A stretch of 64,000 bases of DNA from Myxococcales bacterium (lineage in GTDB: Bacteria; Myxococcota_A; Bradymonadia; UBA7976; UBA1532), in NCBI GenBank assembly GCA_020633465.1, contig JACKDN010000035.1, positions 1 through 64,000 of the forward strand. Reading direction: 5' to 3'. The notes beneath the pieces were generated by a model that saw only the letters and a list, made by a program, of their open reading frames with translations, searched no databases and was not told the origin of the DNA. Positions within the stretch are counted from its first letter, which is position 1. Each line of letters opens with the position of its first letter. A program made the translations under genes and the position numbers. This document shows, piece after piece, positions 14,992 to 25,562 of the stretch.

Positions 14992-16656
14992 TCAGGGCAA
15001 CGCGTCGACGGCGGCCTGCAGGCCCGGGAACTCGGTGTGGGGCAGCGTGGCGCGGATGCGGGCGGCGGCCTCGGCGGGCTCGAAGCCGGCGAGGTCGCTC
15101 GGCAGATCGGCCAGGGTGCGGTCGATCAGGTCGCCGGTCTGCTCGGGGTTGGCCGGGTTGGCCAGCGGGAAGATGGTGACGGTGCCCTCGGCGATCTGCT
15201 CGAGCACGGCGGTGCTGTCGTTGCACACGCCCAGCGTGCCGTAGCCCAGCGCCGGCAGGCCCTGGCCGCGCTCGGTCCACACGCGGCGCAGGCGCGCGGC
15301 GGCGACCATCAGCTGGACGACCGCGTCGGCGTCCTCGGCGCTGTCGTAGGTGTAGTACACGCGCTCGCCGGTCCAGGGCGCGCGGTGCGCGTCGACGGCG
15401 CGGAAGCTGACGCCGCCCGAGACGCCCATGTAGTACATCAGCGTCGCGTTCACGAGCGGGCCGTCGACGTAAATGGTGTGATGCGTGTGCGGCGCGGGCA
15501 GCTTGAAGGTGTCGCCGCCGGGCAGCGCGATGCCGGTGTCGAGCCAGACCGGCGCGGCGACGGCCATGCCCTTGTAGTACAGGCCCAGGAAGTCGGCGTA
15601 GTAGCGGCTGTTCTCGACGCGCACGTGGTGGCCGGCGTCGATGAGCGCGACGAAGACGTCCTCGACCGACTGGTAGCGCGTGCCGTCGGGGCCGACGACC
15701 TCGCTGCCGTTGTCCAGCGCCAGGTTGTTCAGCACGTCGGCGAAGTCCTGGGCGCGCTTCAGGTTGCAGTCGCTGCGGGTGTAGTCGCTGCGGCTGCCGG
15801 TCTCGAGCTGGGGCAGCGAGGGGTGCACCGGCTTCAGCGCGGCGCGCGCGGGCGTGCAACCGCGGGTGAGCAGCTCGTCGAGCTGGAAGGTGACCGGCTG
15901 GGGCGCGGGCGCCTCGTGGTCGGGGCGCTCGAGCAGCGCCTGCGCGGTGCCGGCGGCCGCGAGGGGCAGCACCGGGAAGGGCCCCGTGGCGCCCTCGAGC
16001 GCGGCGCGCACCTGCTGGTCGACGGCCGCGGCGCTGTCGAGCTCGCCGAAGAACGTGGCGATGCCGGTGCTCACCAGGTCGGCGAAGGCCGCGTCGCCCA
16101 CGTCCTGCTTCAGCTGCACCAGCATCTGATCGAGCGGGATCATCGGCTGGCTGCAGCCCTCGAGGCAGGTGACGGTGAGCCGCACCTGGCCGGTCGTCGG
16201 CTGGTCCTGGTAGGTCAGGCCGTAGGTCGAGACGACGATGCGCACGGCGCCGTAGACGTCGACGGTCACCTCGAGGGCGCTGTCGAACGTGTCCGGGTTC
16301 GCGTCGTCGTTGTACGCCACGACCGCGTCGGCGTCGCCGGGCAGCGGGCCGTGCACGCTGACGAAGGGATCGACGCTGTCGTCGGGCGACGTGGCCTCGA
16401 TGCGCAGCTTCGTGCCGCCCCAGGTCGACACCCGGAACTCGGCCGGGCGGCCCTCGAGCGCGACGTCGATCGCGCCGGGCGCCAGCGGGCCCTTCATCGC
16501 CGGCGCGAGCGCCCCGTCGGCCTTGCCGGCGAGGTCGGGCGCGCCCGTCTGCTTGGCGTCGTTCCCCGGCGCGCCGCCCGCCCCGTCGTCACCGGCGCCG
16601 CCCCCGTCGTCGCAGCCGACCACCATCAACGCCGCCAGCCACCATGCCTTGCGCAT
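14992..16656 (-). CDS. Large secreted lipoprotein of unknown function
   Basis: 554 residues. The N-terminus is a lipoprotein signal (AALMVVGC, lipidated Cys at about 15) followed by a Gly/Asp-rich linker. Residues 60-160 look like a beta-rich pre-peptidase-type domain (VSTWGGTKLRIEATS, DSALEVTVDVYGAVRIVVSTYG). The rest has conserved-looking stretches such as RYYADFLGLYYKGMAV and PHTHHTIYVDGPLVNATLMYYMG, but no family is recognised. The start has GGGGAGGTGA six bases upstream. It is followed by the ABC genes on the same strand and lies 42 bp downstream of the MMPL gene, so a common operon is possible. Confidence 0.72.
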   Translation of the reverse strand: MRKAWWLAALMVVGCDDGGGAGDDGAGGAPGNDAKQTGAPDLAGKADGALAPAMKGPLAPGAIDVALEGRPAEFRVSTWGGTKLRIEATSPDDSVDPFVSVHGPLPGDADAVVAYNDDANPDTFDSALEVTVDVYGAVRIVVSTYGLTYQDQPTTGQVRLTVTCLEGCSQPMIPLDQMLVQLKQDVGDAAFADLVSTGIATFFGELDSAAAVDQQVRAALEGATGPFPVLPLAAAGTAQALLERPDHEAPAPQPVTFQLDELLTRGCTPARAALKPVHPSLPQLETGSRSDYTRSDCNLKRAQDFADVLNNLALDNGSEVVGPDGTRYQSVEDVFVALIDAGHHVRVENSRYYADFLGLYYKGMAVAAPVWLDTGIALPGGDTFKLPAPHTHHTIYVDGPLVNATLMYYMGVSGGVSFRAVDAHRAPWTGERVYYTYDSAEDADAVVQLMVAAARLRRVWTERGQGLPALGYGTLGVCNDSTAVLEQIAEGTVTIFPLANPANPEQTGDLIDRTLADLPSDLAGFEPAEAAARIRATLPHTEFPGLQAAVDALP

Positions 16657-16698
16657 CGCTCACCTCCCCATCGTCGCGGCGCAGGATAGCGCACCCGA

Positions 16699-18978
16699 CT
16701 ACGCCCGCCACCGAATCCAGCCCAGCCGCACCAACGCCGGCACCAGCAGCAGGTCGGCCACCAGCGCCACCACCAGCGTGAAGGGCAGCAGCGTGCCGAT
16801 GATCGACGTCGAGTAGTAGCCGCTGAGCGCCATGGGCGCGAAGCCCAGGCCCAGGATGAGCGTGGTCATCACGATGGGCGCGCCGGCGAACCGGAAGGTG
16901 CGCTCGACCGCCGCCTCGATGTCGTCGCCGCGCGCCACCTCGAGCCGCAGCCGGCTGAGGAAGTGCACGGTGTCGTCGACGCCGATGCCGATGGCGATCA
17001 TCGCGATGGGCAGGGTGTCGCTGTCGACGCGGTCGTACAGGAAGCCGACCAGGCCGCCCAGCGCCAACAGGGGCAGCAGGTTGGGCACCATCGACCACAG
17101 GCCCACGCGCGCCGAGCGCAGGCCCAGGCCCATGATCAGCGCGATGATCAGCGACGAGAACAAGAGCCCGATCTCCTGCCCGCGCAGGATGGACGCCAGC
17201 CAGTCGCCGAAGAGGTGCGACAGGCTGCTGACCTCGACGGTGGCGCGGTCGCCCAGGGCCGCGCGGGCGTCGTCGCGCACGGCCTCGGCGGCCCGCGCGA
17301 CGGCGCGGAACGCGTTGTCTTCCACCTGTAGCACCATGCGCATGCGCTGGCCGTCCGCGTCGATCAGCCGGTCGACGCCGCCGCCGCCGGCCATCTCGAA
17401 CAGCAACAGGTACTGCGCCACCATCGGGCTGGAGGTGGGCAGCGGACCGACGCTGTCGTCGCCCGCGTTGAAGGCGCGGTGGATGCGGCCCAGCAGGTCG
17501 ACGATCGAGCGCGCGACGCCGATCTCGGGCCGCTGCTCGGCGCGGCGCTCCACCCCCTCGAGCGCCGCGAGCACCTCGGGGTCGCGCAGGCCGCCCGGCG
17601 TCTTCGCCTCGATGAACAGATCCACCGGCTGCGTGCCGCGGAAGGAGCGTTCGAAGAAGCGCGCCGCGACGCTGATCGGGTGGTCGGCCTCGAAGCGCTC
17701 GGAGAACGACGTGTCGATCTCGACGCGCGCCAGGCCCCAGGCCGCGACCGCCGCGAGGACCACGAAGCCCGCCACGACGGCGCGCGGCCGACCCATCGCG
17801 AGCCGCCGGGACGCGTCGACCAGGCCGTCGACCACGCGCAGGCCGCGGCGCCCGTGGTCGGCCGGGCGCGGGGTCGGCATCAACGAGAACAGGACGGGCG
17901 CCAGCGTCAACGCCAGCCCCAGCGCCACCGCGACGCCGGTGCCCAGCACCAGGCCCAGCTGCCGGAACACGGGCGTCGGCACGAACACCATCGCCGCGAA
18001 GCCGAAGAACGTGGTCACCGACGTCAGGAAGCAGGCCAGCCCCACCTCGCCGCCGGCCTCGAGGATGGCCTCCTTCTTGGGTCGCCCGTCCGTCACGAGC
18101 GTCAGGTAGGCGCTGCACAGGTGCACGACGTCGCTGAAGGCGATGACCATGATGACCGCCGGCACCATGGACAGCATGATGTTGACCTCGCGGTCGAGCA
18201 GGATGGCGAAGGCCATCGTCCACAGCGTCGCCAGCGCGGCGACGGCGCCGGTGACCGCGACCGGCCACAGGCGGCGGAAGAGCAGAAAGACCACCGCCAG
18301 CAGCACCGCGACGACCACCGGCGTGAGCGTCATCAGCGTTCGGGTGGCGAGGTCGACGCAGGCGGCGAGGCTGGCGACGCGGCCGAACAGGTGCACCCGC
18401 TCGGGCGCGAAGCCGGCGCCGAGGGCCGCCTGCCGGATGGTCTCGATGGTGGCGGGCACCGTCTCGGCCTTGCGATCGGGATCGGCCACCAGCTCGACCA
18501 GCAACACGACGGCCCGCCCGTCCCGACCGATGAGCATGCCGCGGTAGAGGGGATCGTCCAGCACGCGGCGCCGCGCCTCGGCCGCCCCCTCGGGGCCCTG
18601 GGCCACCAGCTCGCCGACCTCGTCGACCTCGAGCACGCCGGGCCGGCCCTTCACCAGGCCCAGGCGCCCCGGTGACTCGACGTGGTTGACCTCTTCGAGC
18701 GCCTCGATGGCCTGCGTCGCGGCCTCGACCTTCTCCATCGTCGCGGCGTCGAAGGCGTCCTCGACCTCGACGCCCACGAGCACCACCTCGTCGCTGGCGA
18801 ACACGCGCGTGCGCTCGAGGTAGGCCGCGTAGGCGGGGCTGTCGCCGAAGAACAGCTTGCGCGCCGACGAGGCGATGACCGCGCGCTGCAGCACCAACAG
18901 GCTGAGCACCGAGATCACGGCCAGGGCGACGAGCACCGCGACGCGGTGGCGGACGACGAGGGCGACGTAGCGGCGCAT
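16699..18978 (-). CDS. MMPL/RND-family membrane exporter
   Basis: 759 residues and about 12 membrane helices in two halves. Each half starts with one helix (RHRVAVLVALAVISVLSLLVL; AVVAGFVVLAAVAAWGLA), then a large periplasmic loop, then a five-helix block. The helix-4 region of each repeat carries the Asp residues typical of the family (VIMVIAFSDVVHLCSAY; AIGIGVDDTVHFLSRLRLE). This hydrophobe/amphiphile exporter superfamily includes lipid, hopanoid and polyketide exporters. No periplasmic adaptor or outer-membrane gene is adjacent, so it may work alone. The substrate is unknown. The ATG at 18978 is chosen because it starts the first helix; a much longer open frame upstream is not coding. Confidence 0.88.
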   Translation of the reverse strand: MRRYVALVVRHRVAVLVALAVISVLSLLVLQRAVIASSARKLFFGDSPAYAAYLERTRVFASDEVVLVGVEVEDAFDAATMEKVEAATQAIEALEEVNHVESPGRLGLVKGRPGVLEVDEVGELVAQGPEGAAEARRRVLDDPLYRGMLIGRDGRAVVLLVELVADPDRKAETVPATIETIRQAALGAGFAPERVHLFGRVASLAACVDLATRTLMTLTPVVVAVLLAVVFLLFRRLWPVAVTGAVAALATLWTMAFAILLDREVNIMLSMVPAVIMVIAFSDVVHLCSAYLTLVTDGRPKKEAILEAGGEVGLACFLTSVTTFFGFAAMVFVPTPVFRQLGLVLGTGVAVALGLALTLAPVLFSLMPTPRPADHGRRGLRVVDGLVDASRRLAMGRPRAVVAGFVVLAAVAAWGLARVEIDTSFSERFEADHPISVAARFFERSFRGTQPVDLFIEAKTPGGLRDPEVLAALEGVERRAEQRPEIGVARSIVDLLGRIHRAFNAGDDSVGPLPTSSPMVAQYLLLFEMAGGGGVDRLIDADGQRMRMVLQVEDNAFRAVARAAEAVRDDARAALGDRATVEVSSLSHLFGDWLASILRGQEIGLLFSSLIIALIMGLGLRSARVGLWSMVPNLLPLLALGGLVGFLYDRVDSDTLPIAMIAIGIGVDDTVHFLSRLRLEVARGDDIEAAVERTFRFAGAPIVMTTLILGLGFAPMALSGYYSTSIIGTLLPFTLVVALVADLLLVPALVRLGWIRWRA

Positions 18979-19027
18979 CGGGCGAGCAGACTCGGTCGGG
19001 CGCGGGCCGTCAAGGGGCGCGGGAGCG

Positions 19028-19056
19028 TTGAGCGGACGCGGGGCCGCCCGTATGCT
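19028..19056 (+). promoter_or_regulatory. Sigma-70-type promoter for the cytochrome-NnrU gene
   Basis: TTGAGC (19028-19033), a 17-bp spacer and TATGCT (19051-19056), the best-matched promoter boxes seen in the window. Expected transcription start is near 19063, 24 bases before the GTG at 19087. It lies between the divergent MMPL and cytochrome genes. Confidence 0.55.
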
Positions 19057-19086
19057 GCCGCGACTTCGTGATCCGCGGGGGTCTTC

Positions 19087-20133
19087 GTGCTTCGGGCGCT
19101 GACGCTGTTGTCGCTGGTGGTGCTGTCGGTCGCGTGGGGCGGGCCGGCGGCGGCCGATCCCCTGCGGACGCACGGCTGCGTGGCGTGCCACACGACCGAC
19201 GGCGCCGCGGGCCCGGGGCCCACCTTCCGTGGCGTCTGGGGCACCGATCGCACGGTCACCACCGACGGCGCGACCCACCGGGTGACCTTCGACCGGGCGT
19301 ACCTCGAGCGCAGCCTGCGCGCACCCAACGACGACGTGCTCGAAGGCTACCCGCCCGGGCTGATGCCCGCGTTCGACCTGGCCGCCGACCAGATCGACGC
19401 CCTCGCCGCCGCCCTCGAGGCCCTCGCGCCCCCTGCCGAGCCGCCGCCCAGCGGGCCGCTGTGGCCGATGTGGGCGGGGGCCTTCCTGTTCGTCTTCGGC
19501 CACCTGCTGCTGTCGAGCGGCGCCGTGCGGCCGGCCCTCGTCGCGCGGCTGGGCGAGCGCCCCTTCCAGGGCCTGTACGCGCTGATCACCGGCGCCGGCC
19601 TCGTCTGGATGCTCGTTGCGTGGTCCGACGCCCCCTACGTGCACCTCTGGGACGCCCACCCCTGGACCCGCTGGCTGCCCTTCCTGGCGATGCCCGTCGT
19701 CATGGTGGGGCTCGTCCTGGGCTACACCACGCCCAGCCCGACCGCGGCGGGCGGCGAGGGCGCGCTCGACCAGCCGCCGCGCGGCGTGCTGGCCATCACC
19801 CGCCACCCGGCCAACCTGTCCGTCGTCGCCTGGGCGCTGGTGCACGTACCGCCCAACGGCGATCTGGCCGCCGTGATCGTCTTCGGCAGCGTCGCCCTGC
19901 TGGGCATCCTGGGCACCTGGCACATCGAGCGCCGGCGCCTGCGCGCGCACGGGGACGCGTGGCGCGCCTTCGCGGCGAAGACGTCGATCGTCCCCTTCCT
20001 GGCCATCGCGCAGGGCCGGGCCCGCCTGCGCCTCGGACAGCTGGGGCTGGGCCGGGTGGTCGCGGGTCTCGTGCTGTGGTTCGCCTTCTTCGCCCTGCAC
20101 GGCTGGCTGTTCGGCGCCTCGCCCCAGCCCTGA
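19087..20133 (+). CDS. Cytochrome c-NnrU domain fusion protein
   Basis: 348 residues. A signal peptide (1-23) leads to a small c-type cytochrome domain with haem site CVACH (31-35) and likely axial Met93 (GLMPAF). From about residue 118 there are several membrane helices with the NnrU-family pattern, including GERPFQGLYALITGAGLVWM, ITRHPANLSVVAWALVH and GTWHIERRR. NnrU-type proteins are linked to denitrification genes in proteobacteria and resemble membrane methyltransferase or isomerase-like proteins; their biochemical role is unclear. The fusion suggests electron transfer from the periplasmic haem domain to the membrane part. No other denitrification gene is in the window. Family assignment is firm for the haem domain and good for NnrU. 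Confidence 0.8.
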   Translation: MLRALTLLSLVVLSVAWGGPAAADPLRTHGCVACHTTDGAAGPGPTFRGVWGTDRTVTTDGATHRVTFDRAYLERSLRAPNDDVLEGYPPGLMPAFDLAADQIDALAAALEALAPPAEPPPSGPLWPMWAGAFLFVFGHLLLSSGAVRPALVARLGERPFQGLYALITGAGLVWMLVAWSDAPYVHLWDAHPWTRWLPFLAMPVVMVGLVLGYTTPSPTAAGGEGALDQPPRGVLAITRHPANLSVVAWALVHVPPNGDLAAVIVFGSVALLGILGTWHIERRRLRAHGDAWRAFAAKTSIVPFLAIAQGRARLRLGQLGLGRVVAGLVLWFAFFALHGWLFGASPQP

Positions 20134-20228
20134 CGGCCTCTGGCGCCGCCGCGCCGGACCCCCTTCCGCCCGCCGTGGCGCGGTGCTACCACTGCGGGGT
20201 TCGACCGCCGCCGCAAGGGAGCACGCGC

Positions 20229-21545
20229 ATGAACAGCAGGGAGATCATCGAGGGCTGCAAGGACCACACGATGTGGTCGTGGGCCAAGGGCAACGACGTC
20301 AGCCCGCTGCCCATCGCCCGCGCCGAGGGCATCTACATGTACACGCCCGAGGGCGAGCGCATCATCGACTTCAACAGTCAGCTGATGAGCGTGAACATCG
20401 GCCACGGGCACCCGAAGGTGCGCGCCGCGATGAAGCGGCAGATCGACGAGCTCTTGTACGTCTACCCCGGCGCCGCCACCGCGCCCCGGGCGCGCCTGGC
20501 CAAGCGGCTGGCCGCGATGCTGCCCGGCGACCTCGACACCTGCTTCTTCACGCTCGGCGGCGCCGAGGCCAACGAGAACGCCATCAAGGCGGCGCGCCTC
20601 TACACCGGCCGCCACAAGATCCTCAGCCGCTATCGCAGCTATCACGGCGCCACCAACGCGTGCATGCAGCTCACCGGCGATCCCCGCCGCCTGTTCAACG
20701 AGCCGGGCATGCCGGGCGTCGTGCGGGTGATGGATCCGCAGCCCTACGACTACAGCTTCGGCGCCACCGACGCCGAGCGCGTGGCGAACAACCTGCGTTA
20801 CCTCGAGGAGATCATCACCTACGAGGGCCCCCAGACCATCGCCGCGATGTTCATCGAGACGGTCACCGGCACCAACGGCATCCTGCCGCCGCCCGAGGGC
20901 TACCTGCCCGCGCTGAAGGCGCTGCTCGAGAAGTACGGCATCCTGCTGGTGTGCGACGAGGTCATGTGCGGCTTCGGGCGCACGGGCAAGATGTTCGCCG
21001 TCGAGCATTACGGGGTGGTGCCCGACATCATCACGCTGGCCAAGGGGCTGACCAGCAGCTACGCGCCGCTGGGCTGCATGGCCGTGCGCGCGCCCATCGC
21101 GAAGCACTTCGCCGAGAACGTCTTCTGGGGCGGGCTGACCTACAACGCCCACTGCCTCGGCCTGGCCACCGCCGAGGCCGTGCTGGACGTGATGGAGGAA
21201 GAGAAGCTGGTCGAGCGGGCGGCCCGGATGGGCGAGGTGATGCACGGCCACATGGCCCGCCTGAAGGCGAAGCACCCGTGCGTGCGCACCCACCGCAACC
21301 TGGGGCTGTTCGGCATCGTCAAGCTGCAGGACCGGGACGGCAACCGCATCGCGCCCTACAACGGCACCCACCCGGCGATGGCGGCGCTGGCGAAGCACTT
21401 CCGCGACAACGGGCTGTTCACGTTCGTGCGCTGGGACGGCTTCATGTGCAACCCGCCGCTGATCATCGACGAGGCGCAGATGGCCGAGGCGTTCGAGATC
21501 ATCGATCGCGGCCTGACGCTGGTGGATCAGCTCGTCGGCGGCTGA
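20229..21545 (+). CDS. Class III aminotransferase, taurine/omega-amino acid type
   Basis: A 438-residue PLP enzyme. Fold-type-I class III features are present: GHGHPKVRAAMKRQ, GGAEANENAIKAAR, LLVCDEVMCGFGRTGK (the PLP-ring Asp) and the Schiff-base Lys272 in TLAKGLTSSYAPLG. The N-terminal TMWSWAKGNDVSPLPIARAEG is close to that of taurine-pyruvate and taurine-2-oxoglutarate aminotransferases, so an omega-amino donor such as taurine, beta-alanine or 4-aminobutyrate is likely; the sequence alone does not decide. The ATG has AAGGGAG eight bases upstream. It has no obvious catabolic partner next to it. Confidence 0.9.
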   Translation: MNSREIIEGCKDHTMWSWAKGNDVSPLPIARAEGIYMYTPEGERIIDFNSQLMSVNIGHGHPKVRAAMKRQIDELLYVYPGAATAPRARLAKRLAAMLPGDLDTCFFTLGGAEANENAIKAARLYTGRHKILSRYRSYHGATNACMQLTGDPRRLFNEPGMPGVVRVMDPQPYDYSFGATDAERVANNLRYLEEIITYEGPQTIAAMFIETVTGTNGILPPPEGYLPALKALLEKYGILLVCDEVMCGFGRTGKMFAVEHYGVVPDIITLAKGLTSSYAPLGCMAVRAPIAKHFAENVFWGGLTYNAHCLGLATAEAVLDVMEEEKLVERAARMGEVMHGHMARLKAKHPCVRTHRNLGLFGIVKLQDRDGNRIAPYNGTHPAMAALAKHFRDNGLFTFVRWDGFMCNPPLIIDEAQMAEAFEIIDRGLTLVDQLVGG

Positions 21546-21869
21546 TCAGTCGTGGATGTCGTCCAGCCCCAGCTGGGCGGCCAGGCGGCGCAGCGCCACC
21601 ATCTCGGCGTCGGCCAGCACGCCGTCGACGGCCACCATCTCGCGCGCGGCGGCCATCGTCAGGTGCGGCTTCTGGCGCAGGATCGCCAGATCGGGCTCGG
21701 GCAGGCCGCCGTGGGACTCGAGCAGGTTCTTCAGCTGCTCGATGGCGCGCTCGCCGACCCCGGCCGCGCGGCCCGCCGCGGCGATCTGCGCGACCTCGAC
21801 CGGCTCGACCACGCCGTCGGCCGCCGCCAGCCGAGCCAACAACTTCAGCACCTCGATCTCGTAGGGCAC
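21546..21869 (-). CDS. TerB-like small acidic helical protein
   Basis: 107 residues, all predicted helical. It carries two EF-like or TerB-like units (LARLAAADGVVEPVEVAQIAAAG and AAREMVAVDGVLADAEMVALRRLA), each with an Asp-Gly-x-hydrophobic-x-x-x-Glu loop, the signature of the tellurite resistance TerB/DjlA fold. The role is unknown: such domains are found with metal-stress and membrane-linked phosphorylation systems. The GTG start has GGGGAGG upstream. The gene is convergent with the aminotransferase and its stop codon abuts it. Confidence 0.7.
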   Translation of the reverse strand: MPYEIEVLKLLARLAAADGVVEPVEVAQIAAAGRAAGVGERAIEQLKNLLESHGGLPEPDLAILRQKPHLTMAAAREMVAVDGVLADAEMVALRRLAAQLGLDDIHD

Positions 21870-21903
21870 GCTCGCCTCCCCACCTTCGTCCGCGCGACCG
21901 ATT

Positions 21904-23160
<1,257 letters not shown>

Positions 23161-23339
23161 GCTCAAGTGCACCTCCTTCACCGTGGGCCCGCGCCGTGAA
23201 GCCGGCGCACGCACACTCCGAGCCGTCGCGGCACGGATGCTCCACCGTCCCGGAGCGTTCCGCGTGACGTTCCCGTGAACTCGACCCGAGCGATGCGCCG
23301 CGGGCCGCCTGGGGCCGCGCCGCGGGCGCCGACACCACT

Positions 23340-23355
23340 ATGACACACGTGTCAT
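23340..23355. promoter_or_regulatory. Perfect inverted repeat, probable operator
   Basis: ATGACAC-AC-GTGTCAT, two 7-bp arms around a 2-bp centre, in the gap between the divergent dehydrogenase and VIT-VWA genes, 88 bp before the latter. The shape and size fit a dimeric repressor site (TetR/GntR style). No regulator gene is adjacent. Confidence 0.45.
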
Positions 23356-23442
23356 GGCACATCCGTTGCTCCCGTGGCCGGCCGAACCGCGGGCGGCGCC
23401 GGCGTCCTTGCCGGCCCGCCCCGACCACCAGAGGAGGAACCC

Positions 23443-25560
23443 ATGGCATCGACACGAGCCCCGCGGCGCGCCGCGGGACGACGGGCGCTCTGCGCCCTCG
23501 CGACCTGCGCCCTCGCGACCCTGGCGCTGACGCTGCTCGCCGGCGCGGCCCACGCCGGCAGCTACGCCGCCCTGGACGAGGCCCCGGCGGGCGGCGGCGA
23601 GCTGCGCCTGGCCACGCCGGGCACCCACGTCGATCCCGAGGGGCGGCCGATCATCGGGTTCCCCCTGCAGGCCACCTTCGTGGACGTGCGCATCGAGGGA
23701 CCGATGGCGCAGGTGACCGTCGAGCAGACCTTCGAGAACCCGTTCGAGGGCCCCATCGAGGCCGTCTACGTCTTCCCGATGGACGACGACGCCGCCGTCC
23801 ACGCGTACAGCTTCCGCATCGGCGAGCGCGAGGTGGTGGGACGCATCGAAGAGCGCGACGCCGCCCGCCGACAGTACGAGGACGCCCGCGACGCCGGGCA
23901 GACCGCGGGGCTGCTCGAGCAGGCCAAGCCCAACGTCTTCGTGCACTCGCTGGCCAACATCGCGCCCGGCGAGGCCATCACGGTGCGCTTCGAGTACGTG
24001 GTGCTGTTGGACTACCGGCACGAGTCGGGCTACGGCTTCCACTTCCCGATGACCATCAGCCCGCGCTACGTGTCGCCGGACGCGCTGACGCCGAACACCG
24101 TGGGCGGGGGCGGCGGCGCGCCCGGCGCCATCACGGTGCCCTACGTCGACGAGGGGCTGGCCGAGGTCGAGATCGTGGTGCGCGCCGACGCGGGCGTGCC
24201 GCTGCGCGGCGTCGAGAGCAGCAGCCACGCCATCGACGTCGAGGCCGACGACACGCGGGCGCGGGTGACGCTGAGCGAGGTGACCACCGCGCCCGACCGG
24301 GACTTCGTGCTGAACCTGCGCACCGCCGGCGACCAGACCCTGCTGGCCGCGCTGACCCACCGGGACAGCGAGCTGGGCGGCTACTTCGCGCTGATGGTGC
24401 AGCCCAAGCTGCAGTACGCCGACGGCGACGTCACGCCGCGCGAGGTGGTGGTGTTGATCGACGTCTCCGGCTCGATGAGCGGGGCGCCCATCGACCGGGC
24501 GCGGCAGGTGGCCGAGGGCCTGCTGACCAGCCTGCGGCCGGCCGATCACTTCAACGTCGTGACCTTCGCCAGCGGCACCGACCGCTTCTCGAGCCGGCCG
24601 GTGCAGGCCGATCCCCAGCGCGTGCGCGACGCCGTGCAGTTCGTGCGCGCCCTGACCGCGGGGGGCGGCACCGAGCTCGACGACGGGCTGCGCGAGGCCC
24701 TGTACGGTCGCCCCGCCGACGAGCGCGTGCGCCAGGTGTTCCTGCTGACCGACGGCGGCATCGGCTACGAAGAGGACGTGCTGGCGCTGGCGCAGGGCGC
24801 GGTGGGCGACGACGGGGGCGTCAACCGGGTGTTCCCGGTGGGCATCGGCGACGCGCCCAACCGGTATCTGCTGGATCGGCTGGCCGAGCAGGCCCGTGGC
24901 TTCGCTTCGTATCTCGACCTGCGAGGGTCGGCGAGCGACACCGTCGACCTGCTGGCGCGGCGCACCGCCTACCCTTACCTGACCGACCTGACCATCGACT
25001 GGGGTGGGCTGCCGGTGGAGGATCTGACCCCCACCCGCCTGCCCGACGTGTACGCCGGCATGCCGGTGGTCGTCAGCGGGCGCTTCGATCAGCCGGGCGA
25101 GGGCGAGGTGGTGCTGCGCGGGCGCCGCGGGCGCCGCACCTTCGAGCTGCCCCTGCAGCTGACGCTGCCCGCCGCCGAGGATCGACCCGCGGTGGCCTAC
25201 CTGTGGGCCCGCCAGCGCATCCGCGCCCTGCTGGCCCAGCAATACGGCGGCGAGACGACGGCCGTGCGCGACGAGGTCACGCGCCTGGGTCTGCGCTTCG
25301 GGCTGGTCACGCCCTACACGTCCTACGTGGCGGTCGACGAGAGCCGGACCGTGGAAGGCACGCCGCAGACCGTCGGTCAGCCGAACGCGACGCCCTCGGG
25401 CTACGGCGGTGGTCGGGTCAGCGGCGGCTACGGCGGCGGCAGCTCGGGCGGCGGGTCGTACGGCGACAGCGTGGGCGGCGACCTCGACGCGCCCACGCTG
25501 GCGCTGATGCTCTTCGCCGCGGTGGCGCTGCTTCGCCGCCGCCGCCGGGGCGAGGTCTGA
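23443..25560 (+). CDS. VIT and von Willebrand A domain surface protein with C-terminal sorting tail
   Basis: 705 residues with a signal peptide (ending AGAAHA). The VIT domain at about 60-190 has the marker MAQVTVEQTFENPFEGPIEAVYVFP. The VWA domain starts with an intact metal site DVSGSMSG (Asp340). Further beta domains follow, then a Gly/Ser-rich stretch and the tail LALMLFAAVALLRRRRRGEV: hydrophobic helix plus Arg cluster, a GlyGly-CTERM or MYXO-CTERM-like sorting signal. The next gene encodes a rhombosortase-type protease, which very likely processes this tail. AGAGGAGG precedes the ATG. The inter-alpha-inhibitor-like architecture suggests an adhesion or protein-binding role at the cell surface. 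Confidence 0.9.
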   Translation: MASTRAPRRAAGRRALCALATCALATLALTLLAGAAHAGSYAALDEAPAGGGELRLATPGTHVDPEGRPIIGFPLQATFVDVRIEGPMAQVTVEQTFENPFEGPIEAVYVFPMDDDAAVHAYSFRIGEREVVGRIEERDAARRQYEDARDAGQTAGLLEQAKPNVFVHSLANIAPGEAITVRFEYVVLLDYRHESGYGFHFPMTISPRYVSPDALTPNTVGGGGGAPGAITVPYVDEGLAEVEIVVRADAGVPLRGVESSSHAIDVEADDTRARVTLSEVTTAPDRDFVLNLRTAGDQTLLAALTHRDSELGGYFALMVQPKLQYADGDVTPREVVVLIDVSGSMSGAPIDRARQVAEGLLTSLRPADHFNVVTFASGTDRFSSRPVQADPQRVRDAVQFVRALTAGGGTELDDGLREALYGRPADERVRQVFLLTDGGIGYEEDVLALAQGAVGDDGGVNRVFPVGIGDAPNRYLLDRLAEQARGFASYLDLRGSASDTVDLLARRTAYPYLTDLTIDWGGLPVEDLTPTRLPDVYAGMPVVVSGRFDQPGEGEVVLRGRRGRRTFELPLQLTLPAAEDRPAVAYLWARQRIRALLAQQYGGETTAVRDEVTRLGLRFGLVTPYTSYVAVDESRTVEGTPQTVGQPNATPSGYGGGRVSGGYGGGSSGGGSYGDSVGGDLDAPTLALMLFAAVALLRRRRRGEV

Positions 25561-25562
25561 CG

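Noticed and set aside
20229..21545. Calling the aminotransferase a glutamate-1-semialdehyde aminotransferase
   Set aside because: There are no haem biosynthesis genes nearby, and the N-terminal pattern fits taurine/omega-amino acid enzymes better.
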